DNA of 64,000 nt from positions 25,572,172 to 25,636,171 of the forward strand of contig JAQMRL010000003.1 of assembly GCA_035578175.1 (NCBI GenBank), given 5' to 3'. Below are positions 54,165 to 64,000 of this stretch, in pieces (the stretch's first letter is position 1; the number at the start of each line of letters is the position of its first letter). A program made the translations under genes and the position numbers. This DNA comes from Catonia carolina. Its lineage: Eukaryota; Arthropoda; Insecta; Hemiptera; Achilidae. A model generated the notes under the pieces. It was not told the DNA's origin and made no database searches. It saw only the letters and a program-made list of their open reading frames with translations.

Positions 54165-54973
54165 ATATTCTAAGTTTATATTTATACAATTTATTACAGT
54201 ATGAGGTGTCTCACCTTTCAATAAACTCGAAGAGCTGACAGGTAGAGTTGTCGGGAGAAATATCAGACGCAGTTGCTACTGATGGTATGATTCGATGGGA
54301 AAACCGCGGGCGTTTATACAGATAATTTCCCTATGCTAATACATGGGGCCTATTCAAATACAATGGAAACGCTGAATCTGCAGTTTATTTATACGTTAAA
54401 TAAATTGCATCAGAAAGGCACGCGCATGCAACGTGACTCGTAACAAACAACATGCTTCATTCTAAAAAATTAAAAGAATAGAGTTGTAAATAACCAGATT
54501 TCTTCATCCCACTTATCAGTCGCGTGTAAAGACAAAAACAAATGACGTCAATGCAAATAAACTAAAGCATAGGGTGTACCAAAACGAAATTACCAAAATT
54601 ACTGATTATTCGGATCCCGAAAGCACCTAAGACCCGAAACCCTAAGCGATACGTTCTACAGAACGCCTCGATCCTGCGAGTACCTAAATCTCGTTAATCC
54701 GATCGTCCGTTGTGAAGTTATAACCGATCTCAGGTTCCATCGGGGATACGGCTATGGCTTGTAACTTATCTTGTAGATCTTGATCTCCCGGTCACGTGGA
54801 CACCAAAACCATCAAAATCGGTCCAGCGGTTGCGGAGCAAATCGAGTTTGGAACTTTGCCAAATTTTTTTTTGAGGTCAAAGGTTATCACGTGATAGGTC
54901 AAAGGACAAGGTCAGGACCAGGTCAAGGTCAGGTCAAAGGTCAAGGTCATCCTAGAACTCTCATTTCTACACT
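54165..54973 (-). repeat. Polinton right terminal inverted repeat
   Basis: Reverse complement of 12917-13777, about 50 bp shorter mainly because it has fewer GACCTT units and lacks a few bases near the initiator. It carries its own TATA (TATAAACG), TCATAC/TCAGT and donor AG|GTGAGA reading toward the polymerase gene. Confidence 0.92.
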
Positions 54974-57679
54974 TCTAATATGTATATTATATGACTACCC
55001 AGTCTTTGATAACCATCAACAACTTGAAAATCCCTATTTTATTTAGATAGTGGTTACTTGCGTATTGAATACATACCACCGTTTTTTTAAAAAAAACCTT
55101 TAAGATAATGATATTTAAAAACTTATCCATCTAACTAACATATAGCTCTTAGGGTTCTTAGGGACTGACTGACTCACTCACTCACTGACACATAATCGTA
55201 TTCCATCTAAATCACCAATATTTTGATAGTTTAAAACTCTTGAGTTTTTCCTCTCCAAAAGAATGGGTAAAAACCAATTTTAATTACGTATTGCGACGAC
55301 AAACCTTATGGTGAAAAGCTTGGGCTGATATCAAACAAGGGAAGGTCTTGAAAAAGCGGTCATTTCATTTTACCACCCCTTTACCTAATTTTGATGGGCA
55401 CCAACCCGAAATTATTGAAACATCTTAGCATCTTAGCTAAAAAGTGAATGGGGGCTTTTGTCGACGATCGGTCATAACGTAAAGCCCTACTAATATCCTT
55501 CTTTTAACCTTATACAAGACTGGGAAACTCAGGAAAATAGTGAAAAATTTGTTTCCTTCCATTATAGAGATAGCTATGTAAACGGAAACAATAGAACTCA
55601 ATTGAAATACGTTAGACCCATTCTTGCGGGCGAATTCAGGGCGTAACCCGGAAATTTTGAAAAAATTAGGAAGCTGCAAAGTGAAAAAATAAATGAAAAA
55701 GTAAAAGAAAGTTTATGTTTAGGCAATCGGAAATAACTTTAAGCCCTTTTATTATTTTTTGTCTAACCTCATCCTAGATACTATACAACAACTTGAACCG
55801 GTAAACTTTGGACGCGCAGCACCACGAGGCTCGCTGATTACAGATAACGTTGAAAAATATTATATATTTTAATCCATCTAACCACACAATCATGGTTAAT
55901 TCACCATGTGGCAAGTATAGTTCTAAGATTCTGATTTGGTTATGAATTCTGTTCCGCTAAGAATCCTGATCCACCTAACCCCAATGAGTGAGGCACAGGA
56001 GCGAATCTGGAGTGGTGAGTTCTGATATATTATTACGTTATATTATTTTGATATATAATTATTATAAAACTTTGTTAAGACAAAAAGCGACCTTTGATAA
56101 AATTTTCATTAGTGCTTCAACTGTTTAATTAATCGATCATTAATAACTTATTCAGTTCTCCAAACAAAATGCTAATGAAACAGAATCGTTACAGCTAATT
56201 TGTTTTAAGTGCTAATAATCAAGCAAGCTAATAACACTAGGTGACCAAAAAAAATTTCAACACTTTTAATATCGTTCATAAGTATACTAGGAAAACATGG
56301 TTCCGCGAAATATTCTCACTATCAGCTCATGGAAGCAAACGTTCTTAAATTTTGAAACTCACCATTTAGGGGTTTTGATGTAAGTAAAAAATGTTTGGTT
56401 TTGTATTAGACCTTTATCTCAGGAAGAAGGTTGGCAGTCATCTTTATAACCATGGCTTTAGATGCTGCAGCTCTGAACAAATAAATAAAATAGGTGGAAT
56501 TACACTTGAACCACGTTTTTAAGTTTTTCAGCCAGGACGACTGTGTGTCTTTTACCCGAAACTCTTTTGTTAATAATTTCCCCCAACATGTGAATTTGAC
56601 ATTGAGTAAGTAATCAATACTTCTCTCTTCTACGTATTTTAATTTTATTCTAACAACCTTTTTTTCTTTCTCTATCAATATGATAACACTTTCGTTTATG
56701 ATAAGATTCATCCAGTTCAACCTCAAAATTCTTCGTTATGACCACATTTCAAACGCTTCCATTCTGTGATATATGTTCATTTTTATGATTTAGGCTTCCA
56801 TCTTGTAATACAATACTGTAACACCTAAGCCTATGTTCGTTAGGGATCTGGGTATAATATACATAGACCTCCTTAAACTTATAATATTTATTTATAAATT
56901 AATAATTACTATTAATTATTAAACATACCCTACTAACAAATACAATTAGATTAATTTACTTAAATTAATTAAAAAACTTTAAGTTTAAATTAACTTAACT
57001 GACAATAACAATGATTTAACAATAATAGCCTCTTACAACAAATTACAATACAGTACCTTTTTGTAACATACTAGTTACCAGGTGTACAAATACTTGCTAA
57101 TAGTACTCAATCATAAATCATCAAGTTACAATTTCAACTGAACCGAACTATAAATGGCTAGAGCCTTTAAATAAATGCAGTGGTTGTCGTCTCTGGAAGG
57201 TTATAGACTAGATTTAATACATGAGCCATTGAGAGCAAAAGTGGTGCAAGTCAAAAATCTTACTTTTCGGATAATGAACTGTAAAATAAAAATGCTGCAA
57301 AACTACACCACACCAATAAAATTGTTATTTTGGTTGAGATGCACAAAAAATCAATTACTTCAACTAATACTGTTACTTTACTTCAAATGTTGTTTTAAAA
57401 GTTCAAATATAATTTTATTAATATTTTAAATTATTTTGACTTACACCACTTTTGCAATTAACAATTATTTTGAAGTTTGTATTTTTCTGACTTACACCAA
57501 CATTTATTAAAGGTTTACTCATTATGAAAAGTACTTTCAATAATAACACACATAATTATTATTTTATGAAAACTTATTTTATTATTGATTAAAGTTATAC
57601 AAATATTTCTTTATAGCTAAACAAAAACTTAATACTTAAATAAAATAGTAAAAAAAATTATGTGTTAGAGGTAGTAGGT
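54974..57679. other. AT-rich DNA with old repeats, no gene
   Basis: It includes a short (ACTG/ACTC)n run near 55160-55195 and a moderately GC block at 55260-55800 that looks like an old interspersed repeat. ORFs at 55437-55679, 56406-56726 and 57175-57429 are not recognisable. Confidence 0.45.
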
Positions 57680-58033
57680 TCATTGATTGTCACCATCACC
57701 ATCATCACTGTCTTCTATAATGTCCTCCAAAGGGCCACTATCATAATCATCACCAGAATTTTTGATATTGTTAATGATGAAAAAACTGATGATGAACTGG
57801 AGGAATGTATGGAATGTATGGAATGTATGTCTTTGTTTAATATCTGTAAATAATTGTTGTTTATTATTTTTAGCTGGTGGCAAAGTTAGCTTTTCAAATT
57901 CGATATCATTATTTAAATTTTCCTTATAAAACATGACATGAGGATTTTCTTCAGTAAATCTAATCCACTGAATGTGAAGCCAGTTAACAGGTGCTCCTCT
58001 TTCGTTTTTCCTTTTTCTTTGTAATGCCTCCAT
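57680..58033 (-). pseudogene. Transposon-associated protein fragment
   Basis: The ORF begins MEALQRKRKNERGAPVNWLH, then IQWIRFTEENPHVMFYKENL. The block N/S-W-L-x-I-x-W-I-x-F-x-x-x-x-P-x-x-x-x-Y-K-x-x-L recurs, by my recollection, in proteins linked to insect transposons. The C-terminal half has HTFHTF repeats (from a GGAATGTAT tandem at about 57805-57830) and an acidic tail and is probably not ancestral. Family and function are not established. Confidence 0.35.
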
Positions 58034-58253
58034 ATTTTATACGTTTTAGAACATACATACACATGCATCTTACAGAATTCTTTCATAGTTGGTGGTTTTA
58101 TTAAGTAATATTTACAATTTTTTTATTACCAGTACTGTATTAATTTTTGTGGATCATTAATATCAAATAAATATATAGGCCTACTCCATAATTATATTTT
58201 ATTATTACTGCTGTTGTATTTCATTTTCATACATTTTTTTTAGTAGCTAGAAA

Positions 58254-58308
58254 ATGGGAAATAAATTAATATTTATTTGTTATGTTTTATTTTCAATGTT
58301 TCTAGCAG
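58254..58308 (+). CDS. Serine protease gene 2, exon 1 (signal peptide)
   Basis: ATG followed by a hydrophobic run (MGNKLIFICYVLFSMFLA) ending in the donor GCAG|GTACGC. It stops in phase 1, and the next protease exon at 63045 starts in the matching phase, giving Gly at the junction. The signal peptide would direct the protease zymogen into the secretory pathway. Assignment to this gene rests on orientation, phase and absence of other exons; the 4.7-kb intron is filled with LINE and repeat DNA. Too short for ORF callers. Confidence 0.6.
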
Positions 58309-59889
58309 GTACGCTTACATTTTTGTTAAATATTTAAAAATGTGTTTATGATTTTTAAAATGGATACCCACATTATTATATTATTGTATTATGTGTTTGC
58401 ATTATTGTACTCGAATTATATTGCATTTTACATAATATTTTAAAATGTCAGTTTTAACAATCATCTTGTCTGTGATGTTTCACTCAATATTGGTATATTT
58501 TAATTTTTATTTACTTAATGTAATATCCTCTATACTTTACACTTACTCCATACTAGCAGGTACGCTATCATAAAAAAATATTCCAGCTATATTGTTTGGT
58601 ACCTTATAATTGGATTTTTCTTTCATTTAACAATAATTTCATGAAAATTGGCAAAGGGGATCAATGTTAAGACCTACTAAACTAGTAGCTGCTTTAAAAT
58701 CCACCTTGATTTTAGGAGAAAAGGTACATTTTTAAATAATTTTAGTTTAGGATTTACTTAAGAGCTGCATTTCAGCCAAAAAACTTCTTTACGTTAATTT
58801 GGAGCAAATAAAAAAGAAATTCAAAAGTAGACTCTCTTCTCAAGAGACAATTATGACTCATCCATCCTTTCGAACTTAAATTCCTTATTTTTTCTTGAAT
58901 GATGTAAAACTACAATGTGGGCGTATTCATACTAACATGTGTAGTAGAACCGGCTCTAACAGATAATCTACTACCCAGCAAATAAGAATTTTGTTGATCA
59001 AGAAACATAAATATATTTGCAGAAGGCAAACGCAGAAAATAAGATTGTCTGATACCCTAGGGTAAACCTACGATATTCCTGTCTCTTCTAATCTATTAAT
59101 GATTTTAACTTGACCTTTCTTTCCATATTTTCCGCAAATCTCAATGCTAAACTATCAATCTATTAGTGTTGTATTCTAAAGCATAGTAAATATGCTAAAT
59201 AAGGCTAATTTTTTCACAATACACATAATATATTTCAAACGACATGCCTGCATAAAAATAGTAATATAAAAAAATAAATAAATAGACTAAATAAAATAAA
59301 TAAAGAAAATAACTAAATAGAAGTAGTAATATTAGTTTTAATTTTATATGTGCATTTGTGTAGCTATGTTTTTATTTATTTTCGTGGCCCCTTCACAGCG
59401 TTTTGTTTGTCCTTCGGGTCTATGATATTACCTTTTAATATAAATTATATTTTGTTTGCTGTGATACTAGTTTGTAAGATTTTAATTTGACAAGTTGTTA
59501 ATGTTATTTATTCCGACTGTGATATTAGATCTAAGTTTATGTTTCTATGTTTATCCTATAAGTTTTTAATACAACTTTTTATGTAAATTTTATTTATTTA
59601 GGCGTATTTGTTTTTCTGTGATATTTCTAGTTTGTAAGACGTTTATGTTATAATAAGAAAACTACGTTCTACACTTAGGCCCTTCACACCCGTGTGTAGA
59701 ATAACAGGCGATTAAAACCGTCCTGGTTTTTCGCCCCCCCACCCAAAAAAAAAACTACATAGTAATAACATTTTCAGTAATTTTTGGTTATTACACATTA
59801 AAAAATACGTTCTGAAATTCAGGAAATTCCTAAGTATTAGAATTCTCAAACAGATAAAAATTGGTAAACAAATTTATTGACTTGACTAT
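58309..59889. other. Intron of serine protease gene 2, left part
   Basis: AT-rich without ORFs. CATACTAGCAGGTACGCTAT at about 58549-58568 resembles the exon-1 donor context (TTTCTAGCAGGTACGCTTAC), a possible local duplication. T-rich and C-rich runs occur near 59736. Confidence 0.45.
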
Positions 59890-60950
59890 TTTTATTTTAG
59901 TTTAAAGCGGGGGTCCTACAGAGTTACTCTGCATCTCTCATCTCAAACGCATGACATTCTGTACCGCCAATTACCCTCCTCCAAGTTTCTTGCCTCCATT
60001 GCCCGCATCACACACCCCTCCATGTTTTCCGAGGTCTTTCTGTTTTGCTCCTTATCACCGGACAATTATTCAAAGCCATTTGAGGCCTACCTATACCCCA
60101 ACAAACTAAAGACTGTAGATGAGATTTAACCAATAACAGCCAAGGTCGGGTATGAGGTTGCCTCTTCACTAAGTCACCCTCTGTCCACCAAACTTCAACT
60201 GATTTTTGTAAGGCTCCATCCACAGTGGGACCATGATACCGCAGGATACGATTAACGAAAGTCAATTTGCTCTGTGCTGTGATCTAGGTCACCATGTTCC
60301 GCCTTCATTCTGCAGTCTCTAGTTCATTAAGCTGTATATTCATTCATCCGTTGCACACACTTCTACCAAACCAACTGGCTATTCTCTATTCTTTTCACTG
60401 TCCTGTACATCCGCTAATCCCTCCCTCACCACTTCATTTCGTACATCATCCAACTAGGAGACCTCACAAGCTCTTCGTAAGAAATCCATCTCAAGAGATT
60501 TTAAACGCCCCTCATTCCATCCATTTATCTGCCAGCATTCTGAAGGATAAGTAATAATCGACTCCACTAGCGCCTCATAAATATCTTTTTAGTCGTTATG
60601 CTTATTTTCCATGACCAAACAAAAAATTCAGCTTCCTGATCGTCGCTCTGCCTTGAACAATTCTCGACCTGATATCTGCCTTACATCCACCATCCTTAGA
60701 TATCAGCGTTCCCAAGTATTTATACTGGTCACCACATCCCCGTACACGCTCAAATCAGTTCCCTTATTATCCACCACCAAATATGCTGTCTTATTCATAT
60801 TCATCTTCATGCCCCATTCCTCAAACTCCTCGTTCAACTTCCTGAGCAGTATGTCTTCTTCATCAAAAGCTATCACCACCTGTTCATCCACGAACAAAAG
60901 CGTAATCAAAGAACCCTCCTCCGTCTGTACAGACTGAAGACTTGACTACT
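59890..60950 (-). mobile_element. Non-LTR retrotransposon (LINE) fragment, reverse-transcriptase C-terminal region
   Basis: Minus-strand frames show LLFVDEQVVIAFDEEDILLR (the F-A-D-D-type box, altered to FVDEQ), LNEEFEEWGMKMNMNKTAYL and then YKYLGTLISKDGGC with IRSRIVQGRA, the order of RT palm and thumb. Further on are FLRRAC and RPRKTWRGV, the usual C-terminal end of the LINE ORF. Stops and frameshifts are many, and the catalytic Asp pair is changed. It is a dead, 5'-truncated copy inside the protease intron. Confidence 0.7.
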
Positions 60951-60961
60951 CCGTTTCATAA

Positions 60962-61195
60962 ATGCCCAAAGATTGAGATTGTTGGGCGCATTGAGAGAAT
61001 GAAGTCAACTAGGATAGTTAAGGAAATATGGAAGGAAAGACTACACAAAAGAAGAAGAAAGGGCCGTTGTAAAAAGAGGTGGATGGATGTGTCACAAATT
61101 ATTTGATTTTGATGGGTGTCTGAGGATGGAGAGGCCTAGGAATGTAGATCCTTTAGGCTAGTTAAAACGAGCTACGAGATGATTATTATTATTAG
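60962..61195 (+). mobile_element. LINE 3' end in opposite orientation
   Basis: The plus strand reads IVGRIERMKSTRIVKEIW and RRRKGRCKKRWMD, the C-terminal end of a LINE RT ORF, then a short 3' region ending in GATTATTATTATTA. It abuts the minus-strand fragment, so either two elements or one element with an inverted 5' part is present. Confidence 0.55.
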
Positions 61196-61719
61196 GTCAG
61201 TATTTTTAACAAACGAAGTTGAGCTATATCGATTGATAAAAAAAATACTTAAGGTAAAACGAAATTCCTTTTTTACATGTTAGTTGCCAATTGTTTCTGG
61301 TATAATAAATTTTAATATCTTAGCAAATTTTTCTTTGAAGATTCAGAGGTAAACAAATTTTAATTGACATATCTCATAAAACTATTAATTATGCAGTTTG
61401 CATCATAGTAAAAACTCAGCGAGTTTAAATGTATGGGTTGTTTAATGTGTAAGATTTTAGGAAAATGAACCCAGCAGTTTTTCAGAAAATTTTCTTACAT
61501 GTTAAAAAAAATATTTTTGGAAATGGGCAAAAAAACTATAAGACCAAGTTAACAATCCTTGTATATTTCAACTTACTTAACACATTATATTAATGCAATA
61601 ACATTGTGTAACGGCTATTTTAAAAATTAAAATTTTTAATAATCTGTTGAGAAAAAAATATTATAAATTATTTTATGTCAATCGATTCAGAGAAACGTAC
61701 TTTTTCAGACTTAGCCTAA
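61196..61719. other. AT-rich intron sequence
   Basis: No ORF, repeat or regulatory feature could be supported. Confidence 0.4.
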
Positions 61720-63000
61720 ATAAATCTGGTGTGAAACACACGATTTTCTGTTGCAATTGTAAATAATAGTAAACAATATGACCTGTTTAATAGTGACTGA
61801 ATGAGGTAAAATAAAAAAAATCAACCTCTATTCGACTTAAAAATATGGAAATCACTAATTGTTGCTAAACTAAGCTCCGAAGAAAAACATGTGAAGTAAA
61901 AGTTATAGGTTTTCAATTCCTATAACTTTGCGTATTCACATTTGTCGTGAATGCATTCATAGTAAAGCTACAATCTTAAAAAAATCACATTTTTTAAGCC
62001 GATTTAAATGAGCAAAATACAGAAAATTACTAACCGACGCTAAACTGAGCGTCATAGACAAAAATGTTTGAAATGAAAGTTGTAGGCGTCTTAATGTTTT
62101 ACAACTTTAATTATACACTTTTGCTCTAAAAAAAAATCTTTAAAAAATCTTGTTTTACCACGAAAGCGCAGTCTCCCCAAGAATTTCAGCAAACATACCA
62201 CTTACCACATTTGGAAAAAATCGACATAAAACAATTCTTTCCTTCCCTATATGAGTGGTGTTATGCAAAAAAGAGTCAACCCAAAAAATTAAAAAAAATG
62301 AGTTATCCACACTAAACCAATGTATAAGTACTATTCTACATTAAGTAAAAATGATTTAACCCTCAAATACGTTTGAGAGACCTCTAGTGGCAAAAGTGTT
62401 AACCCACATTTACACAATCTTTCATTTAGAAATATGTAATAAACACTCAACCCTCTTAAAACCCTTTCTTGAATGAATAAACACTTTTCCCACATTTTTG
62501 TTTAATTCCATTGTGTTTTCTGCAATAAGAATTCAACCAACAGGAGTCAAACCACATCAGCTGATTCTACAAGTTTGAAGAAACAGCTGATACTACGCAA
62601 GTTTGCAGATTATTTTCTAACGTTCTAAACTGTAAAATAGAGTTAAACTGTGTAAATAGAGTTCAAAACCGTGGTTTAAATGTTTTTTTGCAAATTAAAC
62701 ATAATGAAAAACTTGATAAGCAAAAAGCATTTAATTCACAATTTTAATTATTGTATGACCTAAAAATTGTAAAATTTAAACAAAAACACTTGCACAGTAC
62801 TCACAAGAAATATACATAACAGTAAAATTGTTTCATGTACAAATCTGTCTTGGTTAAGTTATTAATTGCTCACAAACTTTAAAGGTGTTTTTCTCAAAAG
62901 TAGCTTAATGTGGGTTGACTCCTTATTCCATAACACCACTCATATATTCATATTCATTTAGTGTTAGAGAAAGTAAAAAAATTGTTTCAACGCTCCCTTA
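61720..63000. repeat. Dispersed repeat, copy C (split by a MITE)
   Basis: It has the family blocks AAATCTGGTGTGAAACACAC (61722-61741, compare 4930), TAAACTAAGCTCCGAAG (61867), TAAACTGAGCG (62041), AAGAATTTCAGCAAACAT (62178) and TTCTTTCCTTCCCTATAT (62236). It continues after the MITE with TATTCATATTCATTTAGTG (62945). No coding content. Confidence 0.6.
62252..62942. mobile_element. 691-bp MITE with about 30-bp TIRs and TA target duplication
   Basis: TGAGTGGTGTTATG at the left end and its complement CATAACACCACTCA at the right continue inward to GAGTCAACCC / GGGTTGACTC. Outside lie TA 62250-62251 and TA 62943-62944. The joined flanks match the uninterrupted site at 6017-6035 (CTATGTATTCATAT). 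There is no ORF. TA duplication suggests the Tc1/mariner superfamily, but the TIR is not one I can name. Confidence 0.75.
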
Positions 63001-63044
63001 CAATTATTTGTAATTTACAGTATGAAAATTATTATTTCTTTTAG

Positions 63045-63221
63045 GAAGTAATGGATGCAATAAACATCACATGGTCGATCCTACCAAACATAGAAATTGG
63101 AAGCTGGTAAATCCTAACAATTGTGGACTAAGTGCCCATTATAATAATAGGATAGTTGGTGGTAAAAATTCAGGATTAGGACAGTTTCCATGGCTTGTAC
63201 AATTGGGAGGTAGAATGAAAG
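63045..63221 (+). CDS. Serine protease gene 2, exon 2 (activation site)
   Basis: Acceptor TTTCTTTTAG|GA (63043-63044) and donor AAAG|GTAACA (63221/63222); both ends are phase 1. The exon encodes a short propeptide with Cys (NPNNCG, the likely disulfide partner of the catalytic domain), then RIVGGKNSGLGQFPWLVQLG, the classical trypsin-like zymogen cleavage site (after Arg) and N-terminus of the mature S1A domain. The His, Asp and Ser exons lie beyond the window. Compared with CLIP proteases the propeptide is short and shows no full six-Cys CLIP domain. Confidence 0.88.
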
Positions 63222-64000
63222 GTAACATAAATAAGTAAAACGTCGGTTATATTAGAACTAGTTTGATTTAAAATAATTCAATTTTTAAAATACGTATTGT
63301 AGTACCTAAGACTAGGTTCCTACGTATCTATGTTCAACAAATAAGTTGTAACAACTTATTGCAATTACTATTAAAAAAAAAAATTAATTACAATTGAATC
63401 AGTCATTTCAGAAAGCCCCTAAGTAAAACTTTTACTTATTTTCTTTAGTGTATTTTAGAACTAACTGAACGTAAACACACCATCCCTACAAAAATCACAC
63501 AAGTCTGGCTTTCCTTAAGTATTTAACACTAAGAAAAAGCTTATCCTTAAGAATATAAAGTGTTTCCTTCTAATTAAAAAATGAAATTGGTTGTTATTTT
63601 GAAGCTTAAGCCCTACTTACTAGTGGAAGAGGCTATACAAAGATACTATGCAAAAATATTTTTAAGGGAGATAACTTCTGTTTATGACAACGATGAAGAA
63701 CGTGAACAGCCCTGAAAATCAACATTTTTCTTTCTTAAAATGAAGAATTTCAATTTTTATTATTGCAGAAAACTATATTAAGTCATAATGTAAACTAGTG
63801 AAATAAGTAAATGAATACTATTGTACAGCATAATTTTCTTCTGGTCTAACAACACATTTTACAGAAAACAACGTAAGCTAACATTTTACACCAATTTATT
63901 TCAGAAACACCTTAAATCTAAATTTTCAATTTTCTTTAAACAAGTTACTTGTCGTTAAAAAGACAAAAGTATATATTAAAGGGGACAGCGGCCGTTGTTG
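63222..64000. other. Intron of serine protease gene 2, right part
   Basis: AT-rich with no ORF. The next exon, with the catalytic His, is expected to the right of the window. Confidence 0.5.

Larger units (their letters stand above)
12917..54973. mobile_element. Polinton/Maverick (adintovirus-like) element, decayed and split by two retroviruses
   Basis: Inverted repeats of roughly 0.8 kb at 12917-13777 and 54165-54973 begin 5'-AG and end CT-3', as Polintons do. They enclose a type-B DNA polymerase of the protein-primed viral kind, which identifies the class. Removing the two LTR elements and their 4-bp duplications leaves about 13.1 kb, short for Polintons (commonly 15-20 kb). No retrovirus-type integrase, FtsK-like ATPase, adenain-type protease or capsid gene was seen outside the retroviruses. 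The flanking hexamers (ATGAGT left, TCTAAT right) do not match as a target duplication. The copy has lost genes and its polymerase is broken, so it is a fossil. Confidence 0.8.

Noticed and set aside
12911..54979. 6-bp Polinton target duplication
   Set aside because: The hexamers next to the TIR ends differ (ATGAGT and TCTAAT), so none can be claimed.
1..64000. CRISPR arrays, bacterial operons, rRNA genes
   Set aside because: None seen; the minisatellites lack repeat-spacer structure and the window is eukaryotic.

Overview
The window looks like part of a large, AT-rich arthropod genome. It is most likely an insect and possibly a hemipteran, but the species cannot be fixed from the sequence. 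The pointers are spliced chymotrypsin-like protease exons, gypsy-type retroelements with baculovirus-F-like envelope genes, Tigger/mariner relatives, tRNA-type SINE heads and a Polinton (Maverick/adintovirus-like) element. There are no bacterial features.

Only the two edges carry recognisable host genes, both on the + strand. At the left is the last exon of an S1A serine protease (3132-3442). At the right are a signal-peptide exon (58254-58308) and a phase-compatible activation-site exon (63045-63221) of a second serine protease. They look like two members of a protease cluster pushed apart by about 55 kb of mobile DNA.

From 0.8 to 12.7 kb lie small or decayed elements: a C48/Ulp1-like protease pseudogene followed by a Helitron-type 3' terminus, a mariner-like inverted-repeat element (3950-4730), copies of an unclassified dispersed repeat with a (CA)n tract, an intact Tigger element (7090-9660) that split one of those copies at a TA, a mariner fragment, and two SINE-like heads.

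From 12917 to 54973 lies one nested structure. Inverted repeats of about 0.8 kb mark a decayed Polinton-like element, about 13 kb without its insertions. It keeps a broken protein-primed type DNA polymerase B, two BIR (IAP) domains, hemopexin-like repeats and several small ORFs, but no visible integrase, ATPase, protease or capsid gene. Each TIR carries a TATA/initiator-like promoter, a splice donor, and hexamer repeats that read as nuclear-receptor half-sites. Two young LTR retroviruses sit in its left side, 7 bp apart (11 bp between insertion points).

Element 1 (13781-32312, minus strand, TSD CAAT) is 18.5 kb with 2357-bp LTRs. It has gag and pol in different frames joined by an A AAA AAC slippery site, an env with one in-frame stop, and an unexpected Ulp1/C48-like domain at the start of Pol in which the usual catalytic Cys position is Ser. 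Element 2 (32324-42726, plus strand, TSD GTAA) is GC-rich and apparently intact: gag, pol through a C CCA AAC slippery site, and an env with furin site and membrane anchor.

From 55 to 64 kb are AT-rich spacer, a transposon-protein fragment, two degenerate LINE reverse-transcriptase pieces in opposite orientations, another dispersed-repeat copy split by a 691-bp MITE, and the second protease gene. The features most worth follow-up are the Ulp1-like domain fused to the gypsy Pol, the promoter/splice-donor TIRs of the Polinton, and its BIR and hemopexin cargo.
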